Assembly: GCA_964400515.1 (NCBI GenBank)
Contig: CAYNTJ010000005.1
Location: 62,001-126,000 of the forward strand
Direction: 5' to 3'
DNA from: JAAYHV01 sp964400515
GTDB lineage: Bacteria; Bacillota; Clostridia; Peptostreptococcales; Anaerovoracaceae
Length of the DNA: 64,000 nt
The number at the start of each line of letters is the position of its first letter. The first letter of the stretch is position 1. Below, piece by piece: positions 41,970 through 50,659 of the stretch. The notes beneath the pieces were generated by a model. The model did no database searches. It was given only the letters and a program-made list of their open reading frames with translations, and was not told the origin of the DNA. The translations under genes and the position numbers were made by a program.

Positions 41970-42239
41970 TTATATCTCTGTCCAAACTGCTCTTTCCGTA
42001 AATATTAAAACCTTATCTTTTACGTCTATATATCCATTCCTTATTTCCGCAAATAAATATCTGTCCTTTCCGGGCATTTTAATTTTCATCTTGCCTTCGG
42101 AAAGCAATTTAGTGGCATAAATATGATTTGCCATAAACCCTTCATATCCCGATATTGTATTGACCATAACCATTTCCACTTCATCATTAAAAAAATGCTT
42201 GGTGGGAGTTACTACTTCTAAATTAAAAGTTTTAGCCAT
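41970..42239 (-). CDS. atpC: F-type ATP synthase epsilon subunit, lacking C-terminal helices
   Basis: An 89-residue epsilon subunit that consists only of the N-terminal beta-sandwich (MAKTFNLEVVTPTKHFF, ISGYEGFMANH, FAEIRNGYIDVKDKVLIFTERA). Usual bacterial epsilon is about 130-140 residues with two C-terminal helices that inhibit ATP hydrolysis. No remnant of them follows the stop in any frame, so this is not a recent frameshift. ATG 42239 overlaps the atpD stop by eight bases; another ATG 24 bases earlier is inside atpD. It links the rotor ring to gamma in F1. Confidence 0.88.
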   Translation of the reverse strand: MAKTFNLEVVTPTKHFFNDEVEMVMVNTISGYEGFMANHIYATKLLSEGKMKIKMPGKDRYLFAEIRNGYIDVKDKVLIFTERAVWTEI

Positions 42240-43635
42240 GTCTCGCAATCGACCTTTCTTCATATCTTTCTACAACTTCATCAATACCCCCGGCAAACAG
42301 GAACAATTCCTCGGGTATGTCATCATGCCTTCCTTCAAGCAACTCCTTAAATCCTTTAATAGTCTCTTTAAGGGATAAATATTTACCTGGCATTCCAGTA
42401 AATTGTTCAGCGACACCAAAGGGCTGAGAAAGAAAACGTTGTATTTTTCTTGCTCTTGCAACAATTATCTTATCGTCTTCCGAAAGCTCATCCATTCCTA
42501 ATATAGCGATAATATCCTGTAGTTCTTTATACTTCTGTAATACCTCTTGTACTCCCCTTGCCACATTATAGTGCTCTTCCCCTACTATTCTGGGATCCAT
42601 GATTTTAGATGTTGATTCCAAGGGGTCAACCGCAGGATATATGCCCAGCTCCGTTATTTTTCTGGACAAAACCGTAGTCGCATCCAAGTGGGCAAAAGTT
42701 GTGGCAGGAGCAGGATCCGTTAAATCATCGGCAGGAACATAAATTGCCTGAACCGATGTGATTGAACCATTCTTTGTGGATGTTATTCGTTCTTGTAATT
42801 GGCCCATTTCCGTAGCCAACGTAGGTTGGTAGCCTACAGCAGACGGTACTCTGCCCAAAAGCGCAGAAACCTCAGAGCCTGCTTGTGTGAATCTAAATAT
42901 GTTATCTATAAATAAAAGTACATCTTGATTTTCAGCATCTCTAAAATATTCCGCCATTGTAAGCCCGGTTAACGCCACTCGCATTCTAGCCCCCGGCGGT
43001 TCGTTCATTTGACCAAAAACCATGGCAGTTTTCTTTATTACGCCAGAATCTATCATTTCATAATACAAATCATTACCTTCACGAGTACGCTCCCCAACTC
43101 CGGCAAAGACCGATGTACCACCATGTTCTGTTGCTATATTCCTTATAAGCTCTTGAATTAGAACGGTTTTGCCAACTCCGGCGCCCCCAAAAAGACCCAC
43201 CTTACCACCCTTGGTATACGGCGCAATTAAATCAATTACCTTGATGCCTGTTTCAAAAATTTCTGACGAAGTACTTTGTTCTTCAAAGCTGGGTGGGTCA
43301 TTATGTATGGGTGCTTTAAATTTTGTCTTAACTTCTCCCTTATGATCAATCGGATCTCCCAATACATTAAATATTCTCCCTAAAACTTCTTTTCCCACGG
43401 GAACTTCAATAGGACTGCCCGTATCAGTAGCTTCAATTCCTCTTTTTAAACCGTTGGTGGATGAAAGTGCTATGCATCTAACCTCATCATCACCAATGTG
43501 CTGGGCTACCTCGGCAATTATTTTTCTACCGTTATATTCTATTAAAATAGCATTTAAAAGTGCCGGCAATTCATCTTGGTTGAACTTAATATCTAGCACA
43601 GGTCCTATTATCTGATGTACCTTCCCTTTATGCAT
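42232..43635 (-). CDS. atpD: F-type ATP synthase beta subunit
   Basis: The 467-residue catalytic subunit of F1. The P-loop is GGAGVGKT (about 154-161), followed by GERTREGNDLYYEM and the DELSEED-type stretch, here DELSEDDK near 384. It makes or splits ATP at the alpha/beta interface. A GGAGGGG site precedes ATG 43635, 9 bases after the atpG stop. Length is normal. Confidence 0.97.
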   Translation of the reverse strand: MHKGKVHQIIGPVLDIKFNQDELPALLNAILIEYNGRKIIAEVAQHIGDDEVRCIALSSTNGLKRGIEATDTGSPIEVPVGKEVLGRIFNVLGDPIDHKGEVKTKFKAPIHNDPPSFEEQSTSSEIFETGIKVIDLIAPYTKGGKVGLFGGAGVGKTVLIQELIRNIATEHGGTSVFAGVGERTREGNDLYYEMIDSGVIKKTAMVFGQMNEPPGARMRVALTGLTMAEYFRDAENQDVLLFIDNIFRFTQAGSEVSALLGRVPSAVGYQPTLATEMGQLQERITSTKNGSITSVQAIYVPADDLTDPAPATTFAHLDATTVLSRKITELGIYPAVDPLESTSKIMDPRIVGEEHYNVARGVQEVLQKYKELQDIIAILGMDELSEDDKIIVARARKIQRFLSQPFGVAEQFTGMPGKYLSLKETIKGFKELLEGRHDDIPEELFLFAGGIDEVVERYEERSIARHG

Positions 43636-43644
43636 TGTCCCCTC

Positions 43645-44532
43645 CTATTTTTGCGTTTCCGAACCGGAAACCACTTCAATTAATTCGTTAGTAATAGCAG
43701 CTTGCCTTGCTCTGTTATAGTATAAAGAAAGATCCTTGAGCATATCTTCCGCATTTTTAGTGGCATTCTCCATGGCATTTCTTCTCGCACTCTGCTCACA
43801 AGTTGTGGATTCAATAATACTGCTATGCAAGCTCATTTCCAAATATTTCGGCAGTAAATAATCAAGTATTTCAACAACCTCAGGTTCATATTCAATCTCA
43901 TGGCTAAGCAACATATCCTTGGACATTTTGCAGTCCGTCATTGCATCCTCCACATCAAATGGAAGAATATTAATGCATTTAACTTCTTGCTTTAAGTTAT
44001 TAACAAAAGAAGTATAAATGGTCTTTACCCTATCTATTTCACCATTTTCAAATCTTTTTAATATAGGTTTGATGATTTCCGACACTTCATTTACGGTTAT
44101 TTTTTCCAATGGTTCGAAGTACTTTGCAGAAATCTTCAGCCCTCTGCGATTAAAGTATTCATACCCCTTGCTTCCGATTGTAATTATTTCCTTTCTCCCG
44201 GGATCAATATCCATCTGCCTTTCTAATTTATTAATCAGATTATTATTGAAGCCTCCGCATAATCCCCTGTTGCTTGTAATTAGAATATAGCAAGTTCTCC
44301 CTATATTTTTGCTTTTCCTTTCATAGGACGACACCACATCCTGGTTTTCTTCATGGCAAAGTATCCCTGCAATGGTTTGCCTAATATAGTTTAAATAACC
44401 CTTTGATTCATCATAGGATTTTTTAGCTTTTCTAAATTTAGCAGCAGAAACCAGCTTCATGGCGCTTGTTATTTTCTTTGTGCCTGTTATACTCTTTATT
44501 CTCCTGTCTATAGCCTGTAAATCGTTGCTCAT
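43645..44532 (-). CDS. atpG: F-type ATP synthase gamma subunit
   Basis: The 295-residue central shaft of F1, with the typical N-terminal helix (IDRRIKSITGTKKITSAMKLVSAAKFRKA), the middle TSNRGLCGGFNNNLI and the C-terminal helix (RNAMENATKNAEDML, YNRARQAAITNELIEVVSG). The ATG overlaps the atpA stop (TAATG). No regulatory cysteine insert is present. Confidence 0.96.
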   Translation of the reverse strand: MSNDLQAIDRRIKSITGTKKITSAMKLVSAAKFRKAKKSYDESKGYLNYIRQTIAGILCHEENQDVVSSYERKSKNIGRTCYILITSNRGLCGGFNNNLINKLERQMDIDPGRKEIITIGSKGYEYFNRRGLKISAKYFEPLEKITVNEVSEIIKPILKRFENGEIDRVKTIYTSFVNNLKQEVKCINILPFDVEDAMTDCKMSKDMLLSHEIEYEPEVVEILDYLLPKYLEMSLHSSIIESTTCEQSARRNAMENATKNAEDMLKDLSLYYNRARQAAITNELIEVVSGSETQK

Positions 44533-46058
44533 TAATACGCCTCATCAATTTCCATAAGGAACTTATCTCTGAATTTAGTTAAGCTTTCAATTAAGATTCT
44601 CTCACAATGCTCCGATATCTCACCGTTATCAAGTATGTCTTCTCCCACCTCAAAATATGAACGATCCATAAATTCTATAAGCTTTTTCTCGAATTCTTTA
44701 AGCTTATCTATAGGTACATCATCAATAAAATGATTAACGGCAGCGTAAAACACTATGACTTGGTGTTCTACCGCCATGGGATTATATTGGGACTGTTTGA
44801 AAAGCTCCATAAGCATTCTTCCATGGTCCAGTCTATTTTTTGTATCCGCATCCACATCAGCACCAAATTGGGCGAAGCTTGCAAGTTCTCTGTACTGGGC
44901 AAGTTCCAATCTCAATTTACCGGAAACTTTTTTAATAGCCTTAAGCTGAGCGTTCCCTCCCACTCGGGAAACCGAAATTCCTGCATTTATAGCAGGCCTT
45001 TGCCCCGAAAAGAAAAGCTCCGATTCTAAATATATCTGTCCGTCTGTAATTGATATTACATTTGTTGGTATAAAGGCCGAAACATCACCGGCTTGAGTTT
45101 CTATTATTGGTAAGGCTGTGATGGAGCCTCCTCCCAATTCATCCGAGAGCTTAGCTGCCCTTTCAAGCAATCTGCTGTGCAAATAGAATACATCACCGGG
45201 ATAAGCTTCTCTACCCGGAGGTCTTCTAAGTAGCAGCGACATTGCCCTATAGGCAACCGCATGCTTTGATAAATCATCATAAACAATAAGTACGCTTTTA
45301 CCTTGATGCATAAATTCTTCTGCAATGGCACATCCCGAATACGGTGCAATATACTGTAACGGCGCCGCATCACTTGCTGTTGAAGAAACAACGATGGTAT
45401 ATTTCATTGCACCAAAATCTTCCAGTGTTTGTACTATTTGTGCCACCGTTGACCTTTTTTGTCCAATTGCAACATATACACATATCACATCTTTATCTTT
45501 TTGATTTATTATAGTATCTATGGCTATTGCAGTCTTTCCCGTTTGTTTGTCTCCAACTATCAATTCCCTTTGGCCTTTCCCAATGGGTATCATGGCATCA
45601 ATGGCCTTTATTCCTGTTTGTAAAGGCTCAAATACCGATTTTCTGTCTAAAACCTCGGGAGCTTCGCTCTCTATTGGTCGGGTTTTTGAATATCTTATTT
45701 CCCCTTTACCATCTATTGACTGACCCAAAGCATTTACTACTCTTCCGATCATGCAATCACCCACGGGAACCTCAACTACTCTGCCTGTAGGCTTAACAAT
45801 GTCCCCTTCCTTAATTCCTGTATCGGAACCTAAGATTACAGCACCAACATTATCCTCTTCCAGATTTAATGCCATCCCGTAAATTTCTCCGGGGAACTCC
45901 AGCAATTCATCCTCCATGCAATTGGGAAGACCATAAATTCTGGCTATTCCGTCGCCAACCTCTACTACTGTTCCAAAGTCGGTTATCTCCACTTCTTTAC
46001 TATAGTTTTTTATTTGTTCTTTAATAATTGAACTTATTTCTTCTGCTCTTAATTTCAC
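44532..46058 (-). CDS. atpA: F-type ATP synthase alpha subunit
   Basis: The 508-residue non-catalytic nucleotide-binding subunit of F1. GDKQTGKT is its P-loop (about 169-176) and PAINAGISVSRVGG is a family signature. The start is GTG at 46058, ten bases after AAAGGA; no ATG fits the conserved N-terminus (LRAEEISSIIKEQIK). It lies 14 bases after atpH. Confidence 0.97.
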   Translation of the reverse strand: MKLRAEEISSIIKEQIKNYSKEVEITDFGTVVEVGDGIARIYGLPNCMEDELLEFPGEIYGMALNLEEDNVGAVILGSDTGIKEGDIVKPTGRVVEVPVGDCMIGRVVNALGQSIDGKGEIRYSKTRPIESEAPEVLDRKSVFEPLQTGIKAIDAMIPIGKGQRELIVGDKQTGKTAIAIDTIINQKDKDVICVYVAIGQKRSTVAQIVQTLEDFGAMKYTIVVSSTASDAAPLQYIAPYSGCAIAEEFMHQGKSVLIVYDDLSKHAVAYRAMSLLLRRPPGREAYPGDVFYLHSRLLERAAKLSDELGGGSITALPIIETQAGDVSAFIPTNVISITDGQIYLESELFFSGQRPAINAGISVSRVGGNAQLKAIKKVSGKLRLELAQYRELASFAQFGADVDADTKNRLDHGRMLMELFKQSQYNPMAVEHQVIVFYAAVNHFIDDVPIDKLKEFEKKLIEFMDRSYFEVGEDILDNGEISEHCERILIESLTKFRDKFLMEIDEAY

Positions 46059-46072
46059 TTCACATCCGTCCT

Positions 46073-46612
46073 TTATTTTTTCAAAAGTTCCTTAGTTAAT
46101 CCCTTAAGTCTACTTTTTAAAGATGCATCGATTAATTTGCCTTCTATTTCTATTGATACTCCTCCAATTAGAGTATCATCCAATTCATTTTTTAGTTTAA
46201 CCTGTTTGTTTAGAAGCTTTTCTGCTTCTAGCTCCAATTGCCCGATTCTTTTCTCGTCGATGGGAATAACGGAATATACTATACCTTCCATAACCCCCTC
46301 TTTTTCTGCTACTAATTTATTGAATTCCTTTAATATTCCACCGAATGACCCAATCCTTCTTTTATCAATTAAAACATTCAAAAAATTAAAGCTGATTTCA
46401 TTTATATTATTTTTAAAAATCTTGTTTAATATTATTTTTTTATCCGTTGTGGATACAGCGGGATTTTTTAAAAGCTCATTAAGCTGGGGATTTTCTAAAA
46501 AAGCTTTTTCGATTTCTTTTAGCTCGTCTCTAATATCATCTAATATATTTTCTTCTTTTGCAGCCATATAAATAGCATTGCCATAAGTTATTTCAACCGT
46601 TAACCCTGCCAT
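46073..46612 (-). CDS. atpH: F-type ATP synthase delta subunit
   Basis: A 179-residue stator subunit joining F1 to the b-subunit stalk. The N-terminal helical domain (TVEITYGNAIYMAAKEENILDDI) and C-terminal GVSIEIEGKLIDASLKSRLKGL are recognisable. ATG 46612 lies inside the end of atpF (13-base overlap), so translation is coupled. Confidence 0.93.
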   Translation of the reverse strand: MAGLTVEITYGNAIYMAAKEENILDDIRDELKEIEKAFLENPQLNELLKNPAVSTTDKKIILNKIFKNNINEISFNFLNVLIDKRRIGSFGGILKEFNKLVAEKEGVMEGIVYSVIPIDEKRIGQLELEAEKLLNKQVKLKNELDDTLIGGVSIEIEGKLIDASLKSRLKGLTKELLKK

Positions 46613-47118
46613 TTTGTTTTACCCGCCTTTTCAATAATACCGTCTATGATCTCCGTGTGCTTTGTTTCGTCAATCTCTTTTTCTATAATCTTTTCCGCTG
46701 CCATGACTGCAATTTGAGCGATTTCATTTATCATTTCCTTTTCAGCATCTTCCTTTTTATGCCTTGCCTCAAGTTCGGCCTTTGATATTATGGATTTTGC
46801 TGAAGAATTAGCCTCTAATATTATTTTTTCGGAAATTTCATTTGCTCTTTTCTTTGCATCTCCTATTATTCTTCTTCCGTCATCTTCCAGCCCTAGTATT
46901 CTATTCTCGTATTCAGTTGCTTTTTTTTCGGCATCACGATTCTTTCTGTCTGCCTCTTCCAATGTGTCCCTTACGTTTTTCTCTCTTTTGATCATAAAAT
47001 CATGCACTTTTTCAAAAAAGAAACGCTTCAGGATGAGATATAGGGCAAAAACTGTCACCATTGAAAAAAGTAGATTCCAATTGAATTCAATTAAATCCTG
47101 GTGCAAAGTAACCTCCAT
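46600..47118 (-). CDS. atpF: F-type ATP synthase b subunit
   Basis: A 172-residue stalk subunit with one N-terminal membrane helix (LIEFNWNLLFSMVTVFALYLIL) and a long charged coiled coil. ATG 47118 is chosen because GGGAGG lies nine bases upstream; an ATG three codons earlier abuts that site. One b-type gene is present, so the stalk is a homodimer. Confidence 0.94.
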   Translation of the reverse strand: MEVTLHQDLIEFNWNLLFSMVTVFALYLILKRFFFEKVHDFMIKREKNVRDTLEEADRKNRDAEKKATEYENRILGLEDDGRRIIGDAKKRANEISEKIILEANSSAKSIISKAELEARHKKEDAEKEMINEIAQIAVMAAEKIIEKEIDETKHTEIIDGIIEKAGKTKWQG

Positions 47119-47151
47119 ATATATCATCCTCCCTTCCTAATACATCGCATT

Positions 47152-47373
47152 TTATAGCTTTCCCGATAGAATAATGGCTATAACAAAGGTTAATACTCCC
47201 ATAGTTTCCATAATTGCCATACCAACTATTAAAGTGGTTCTTATGTCGTTTGCGGCTTCCGGTTGCTTTGCTATGCTTTCAACAGCATTACCTAAGCCCC
47301 TACCCTGTCCAAGGGCAATACCAAGGCCGACAAGCCCCATGCAAAAACCAATTCCGATTCCGATAACATTCAT
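47152..47373 (-). CDS. atpE: F-type ATP synthase c subunit, probable Na+-binding type
   Basis: A 73-residue two-helix proteolipid of the Fo rotor ring. Helix 1 carries Gln23 (ALGQGRG), the loop is RQP-type (AKQPEA) and helix 2 carries the ion-binding Glu56 followed by Thr57 (METMG). The Gln to Glu distance of 33 residues and a hydroxyl residue after the Glu match the Na+ signature of Ilyobacter tartaricus (Gln32, Glu65, Ser66). Na+ use is inferred; the further Na+ ligand positions (Thr67, Tyr70) are not conserved. Confidence 0.94.
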   Translation of the reverse strand: MNVIGIGIGFCMGLVGLGIALGQGRGLGNAVESIAKQPEAANDIRTTLIVGMAIMETMGVLTFVIAIILSGKL

Positions 47374-47391
47374 TTTACTTCCTCCTTAAGT

Positions 47392-48111
47392 TTAATTGCT
47401 TTTTTTATTTATATTAATTCCCAGTCCCAAGAATATCATGGTTAACATTGTGAAGATAAAGGTTTGAATTATAGGTTCAAATATATCAAAAAATCCATTT
47501 AACGGTAGTACGGTTATAGCTCTAAGAAATGGTACATCAGTAACATACTCACTTAAATATGTCATGAAATTAAGCCATATATCTACAACTATCAATCCAC
47601 CTAGTATATTACCAAACAAACGAAAGCCCAAAGACACCGGCAATGTAACTTCCTCCAGCATCTTGAGGGGAAGCATAAAAGGATATGGATCACACATGTG
47701 TTTAAATTTTCCTATTATGCCAAATTTCCTAAATTCACTACCCTGTATCAGTAAAAATGTCAGAATGGAAAGTGCAAAAGTAACATTTACATCTGCGGTT
47801 ATGGGTCTTAATCCAAAGAGACCCAATGCACTTCCCAGCAAGCAAAACCCAAACACTGTTCCCACATAAGGCGCATAACCTTCGTTTCCCTTTCCCACAT
47901 TTTCCTTTGTATATTTATATACCCATCCCACGATGAGTTCGCTGATTATTTGTTTGCCCTTTGGTACTGTCTGTAGTCCCGTGCCCATCCAGATACCAAA
48001 TATTGCTAATATTATGGCAACTAAAACTCCGAGCAAGAAACTTTCTGATAAAAAGATTTCTCCATCTCCGAAGGAAATTATTATTCTGGCTCCAAGTTCA
48101 TTTACATTCAT
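47392..48111 (-). CDS. atpB: F-type ATP synthase a subunit
   Basis: A 239-residue membrane subunit forming the ion half-channels of Fo. The essential arginine is in VSLGFRLFGNILGGLIV, and the last helix ends GLGININKK. ATG 48111 is chosen (AAAGGG eight bases upstream); it overlaps the atpI stop. It has about five or six helices and is slightly short but complete. Confidence 0.94.
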   Translation of the reverse strand: MNVNELGARIIISFGDGEIFLSESFLLGVLVAIILAIFGIWMGTGLQTVPKGKQIISELIVGWVYKYTKENVGKGNEGYAPYVGTVFGFCLLGSALGLFGLRPITADVNVTFALSILTFLLIQGSEFRKFGIIGKFKHMCDPYPFMLPLKMLEEVTLPVSLGFRLFGNILGGLIVVDIWLNFMTYLSEYVTDVPFLRAITVLPLNGFFDIFEPIIQTFIFTMLTMIFLGLGININKKSN

Positions 48112-48457
48112 TCCCATTACCCTTTCTGAAGTATATTGCCAAGGTTATGCCAAGGGAAGCTACTCCTATTCCATAGCCTAAAGCAAAATGTATTGAAAAA
48201 ACATATGATAAGTATGCGAATGCACCATAGATTAATAGTCTGGTTATTTGAAGTGTTAAAGCCAAAACAGGCTTCTTATGTCTTAAAGTTGCATTTATAA
48301 CAATTTCCATTAGAAACAAATTCCAAACAGCAATTAATGCTCCCGTAAAAACTCCGGAAATTATATGTAAAGCATCATGAAGTACAAATATAGCCAATGA
48401 GCTAAATGCACAGTTTACAATAAGTCCTACTAGTATTATACCTTTCTTGTCCATCAT
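48098..48457 (-). CDS. atpI: ATP synthase subunit I-like protein
   Basis: A 119-residue membrane protein with four hydrophobic helices, first gene of the atp cluster, where AtpI/ATP-synthase-I proteins usually sit. They help assemble the c ring or Mg2+/Ca2+ handling. AGGTGA precedes ATG 48457, seven bases after rlmH. Sequence conservation in this family is low, so position is a large part of the evidence. Confidence 0.8.
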   Translation of the reverse strand: MMDKKGIILVGLIVNCAFSSLAIFVLHDALHIISGVFTGALIAVWNLFLMEIVINATLRHKKPVLALTLQITRLLIYGAFAYLSYVFSIHFALGYGIGVASLGITLAIYFRKGNGNECK

Positions 48458-48464
48458 AAATCAC

Positions 48465-48944
48465 CTATTTATGATAACTTTCATTTCTAATTATCTTAAA
48501 GCTTCTATAAATCTGCTCTAAAAGTATCACCCTCATCATTTGATGAGGAAACGTCATCCTTGAGAAAGAAAGCTTGAAGTCTGCTCTTTTAATAACCTCA
48601 TCCGACAATCCCAAGCTCCCGCCTATAATAAAAATTATATCACTAATACCCTTCAATGCAAGCTCTTCAATTTTTTCTGCCAATTCCAAAGAATTCAGAT
48701 TTTTCCCTTCGATGGCTAAAGCTATTATGTAATCGTTTTGATTAACGCAGGAGAGAATCTCATGACCCTCTTTTTTTATTACGTTTTTCTCATCCGCCTC
48801 GGATGGATTGTTTGGAAGCTTCACTTCCTTTAGCTCGGTAATACTTACCTTTGCATATCCGCTAATTCTTTTTGAATACTCTGTTACTGCATCCTTCCAA
48901 TATTTTTCTTTTAATTTTCCTATACAAATTATCTTAATGTTCAT
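48465..48944 (-). CDS. rlmH: 23S rRNA (pseudouridine1915-N3)-methyltransferase
   Basis: A 159-residue SPOUT methyltransferase. MNIKIICIGKLKEKYW at the start, FIIGGSLGLSDEV in the SAM knot and the C-terminal FPHQMMRVILLEQIYRSFKI...YHK are diagnostic. It modifies helix 69 of the ribosome. Its first 11 bases overlap the walJ-like gene, and atpI follows by seven bases. Confidence 0.96.
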   Translation of the reverse strand: MNIKIICIGKLKEKYWKDAVTEYSKRISGYAKVSITELKEVKLPNNPSEADEKNVIKKEGHEILSCVNQNDYIIALAIEGKNLNSLELAEKIEELALKGISDIIFIIGGSLGLSDEVIKRADFKLSFSRMTFPHQMMRVILLEQIYRSFKIIRNESYHK

Positions 48945-49752
48945 TATTCAACCTATATAATTTACTTGCCTTATTTTTAGTGGCAATGTCTATATTTACA
49001 TCTCTGCCTATTATTAAATCATTCTCTTCCAAAATATTTGACATTACAATTCTTGCATTGTAATAATCATTGTTTTCAGAGCTAATATGACCCAAGAGTA
49101 CATCGGGTATAGTTTTTTTTACCCTGCAGCTTAAAGCATCACAAAGGGCTTTTGCCGCTGTTTCATTGGACAGATGTCCCAAATCACTAAGTATTCTTCT
49201 TTTGGTGGCATATGGGTATGACCCAACCTCCAGCATAGCCACTTCGTGGTTTGATTCCAGTAAAATTATATCTGCATCAGCCATTTCATCAAGCATATCC
49301 CCCGTCACTATCCCGGTATCTGTGATTACTACTATTTTGTCATTATCACATTGAAAGGAATATCCAACGGGCTCTTTGGCATCATGGGACAAATTAAATA
49401 CCCTGACCATAATGTTTTCAATGTAAAAAGCATCTCCGGCAGTAACAATTCGCTTTCTCTCGTTATCAATGGAAATCATTCTGCTTGAGGCCATTTCCGT
49501 TCCTCTGCTACAATAAATTTTCGCTTCGGAAAAAGTTTTTGCTGCTATACCAATACTTTTAATATGATCTATATGTTCATGGGTAATCAATATTCCCTTA
49601 ATATGATTAAATGGTATCGAGTATTCGTTTAATGCGTCTTTAATTCTTTTACCGCTTACTCCCACATCTAATATTATTCCGGCTTTTTCGTTGAATAAAA
49701 TATATGAATTTCCGGAACTGCTACTAGCCACCGAAAAAAAACCTAGGCTCAT
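48934..49752 (-). CDS. walJ: MBL-fold metallohydrolase, YycJ/WalJ type
   Basis: A 272-residue metallo-beta-lactamase-fold hydrolase. The metal motif is THEHIDHIKSIG (HxHxDH), with LSHDAKEPVGY, VVITDTGIVTG and LESNHE further on. YycJ/WalJ proteins are 5'-exonucleases or regulators linked to DNA repair and cell-wall control. In many Firmicutes walJ lies near rlmH, as it does here with an 11-base overlap. GGGGGG precedes ATG 49752. Confidence 0.9.
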   Translation of the reverse strand: MSLGFFSVASSSSGNSYILFNEKAGIILDVGVSGKRIKDALNEYSIPFNHIKGILITHEHIDHIKSIGIAAKTFSEAKIYCSRGTEMASSRMISIDNERKRIVTAGDAFYIENIMVRVFNLSHDAKEPVGYSFQCDNDKIVVITDTGIVTGDMLDEMADADIILLESNHEVAMLEVGSYPYATKRRILSDLGHLSNETAAKALCDALSCRVKKTIPDVLLGHISSENNDYYNARIVMSNILEENDLIIGRDVNIDIATKNKASKLYRLNNEH

Positions 49753-49782
49753 TTTTGTCCCCCCTAATGATTGAATATATAG

Positions 49783-49791
49783 ATTATATCA
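49783..49791 (-). promoter_or_regulatory. Extended -10 promoter of the walJ-rlmH-atp operon
   Basis: Minus-strand TGATATAAT (TG at 49791-49790, TATAAT at 49788-49783), 30 bases before walJ. No good -35 box is seen. No other promoter is obvious before atpI, so the atp genes may depend on it. Confidence 0.45.
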
Positions 49792-49816
49792 TAAAAACCA
49801 TCAATTTATGGTAAAT

Positions 49817-49852
49817 TAAAAAAAAAAGTGCTAAACCTTTTTGGTTTAGCAC
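49817..49852 (-). terminator. Rho-independent terminator of the acidic lipoprotein gene
   Basis: A perfect 10-bp stem (GTGCTAAACC at 49828-49837, GGTTTAGCAC at 49843-49852) followed on the minus strand by ten Ts. Confidence 0.92.
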
Positions 49853-49860
49853 AAATCTTT

Positions 49861-50505
49861 TTATAGTCTGCTAAAATTAAAGTCTAAACTTGTTATCATT
49901 CCATGAACATCATCAATATATGAAGCATCCAATCCAAGCCCCCAAATTATGACTATATAATCGAATCCGCCATCCGGGGTTTTAGGCCCTACTAAAGCAT
50001 AATATTCATTTGTCCAGCCGGAAGAACCATCCGATTTAAAGCTGAATCCATTTAACCCTGCAACTTCAACTTCTGCCACAAGGTCTTTTTTTGATGCATA
50101 GGTTTCAAGATACTCTCTTGCACTGGATTCTCCACCTTCGGCAGCAATTATCTGTACCATCAGGAAGGTATTTAGCAATTCAACCCCTGCGTCCTGGGGT
50201 CTTACGGTAATTGTAGCAAGGGTTTCTTCTGAACTGTAAGCTGTATCTTCGCTTGCAATATAACCATCGGGCACAGTCACAGTGATTGCCCCTTTAGAGC
50301 GATCCGTATATTCTCCACCTTCTACTACAATAATTTCTTTCTCTTCAATTTCTTCCTCTTCCTCAGTTTCCTCTTCTATATCTTCATTAACCTCTTCGTT
50401 GGTAGTCACTTCTTCTTCACCCTGTTTCTCATCATCAGATGAACCACAAGCGGTAAACATTATGCTTAAAGTTAAAATCAATAATAGTATTAATATCCTT
50501 TTCAT
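49861..50505 (-). CDS. Lipoprotein with acidic linker
   Basis: A 214-residue secreted lipoprotein. Residues 1-20 are a lipoprotein signal with lipobox FTACG (Cys20), then a strongly acidic, low-complexity linker (about 21-60, largely Glu with Asp and Thr) and a globular domain of about 150 residues (VTVPDGYIASEDTAY to SLDFNFSRL). I do not recognise the domain. The linker would hold it away from the membrane. It has its own terminator and a possible promoter at 50537-50565. Confidence 0.75.
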   Translation of the reverse strand: MKRILILLLILTLSIMFTACGSSDDEKQGEEEVTTNEEVNEDIEEETEEEEEIEEKEIIVVEGGEYTDRSKGAITVTVPDGYIASEDTAYSSEETLATITVRPQDAGVELLNTFLMVQIIAAEGGESSAREYLETYASKKDLVAEVEVAGLNGFSFKSDGSSGWTNEYYALVGPKTPDGGFDYIVIIWGLGLDASYIDDVHGMITSLDFNFSRL

Positions 50506-50536
50506 AGTTAACTTCCTCTCTCATAATATATTTAAA

Positions 50537-50565
50537 ATTATACTATATAATTTCCCCTGAAACAA
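50537..50565 (-). promoter_or_regulatory. Possible promoter of the acidic lipoprotein gene
   Basis: Minus-strand TTGTTT (50565-50560), 17-base spacer, perfect TATAAT (50542-50537). The -35 match is weak. Confidence 0.45.
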
Positions 50566-50587
50566 CAAGTTAATTTTAAAGAAATTT

Positions 50588-50622
50588 TTAAAAAAAGACT
50601 GAACTCTTCATTGAGTTCAGTC
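50588..50622 (-). terminator. Rho-independent terminator of the second lipoprotein gene
   Basis: A perfect 10-bp stem (GACTGAACTC at 50597-50606, GAGTTCAGTC at 50613-50622) followed on the minus strand by six or more Ts. Confidence 0.88.
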
Positions 50623-50659
50623 AATTAATTGATTTTGAATTTTTTAATCGTTTTTCATT

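Noticed and set aside
50344..50450. Acid-rich repeat region as a tandem repeat or assembly artefact
   Set aside because: It is a Glu/Asp/Thr low-complexity linker after a lipobox, common in Firmicute lipoproteins, with no exact repeat unit.
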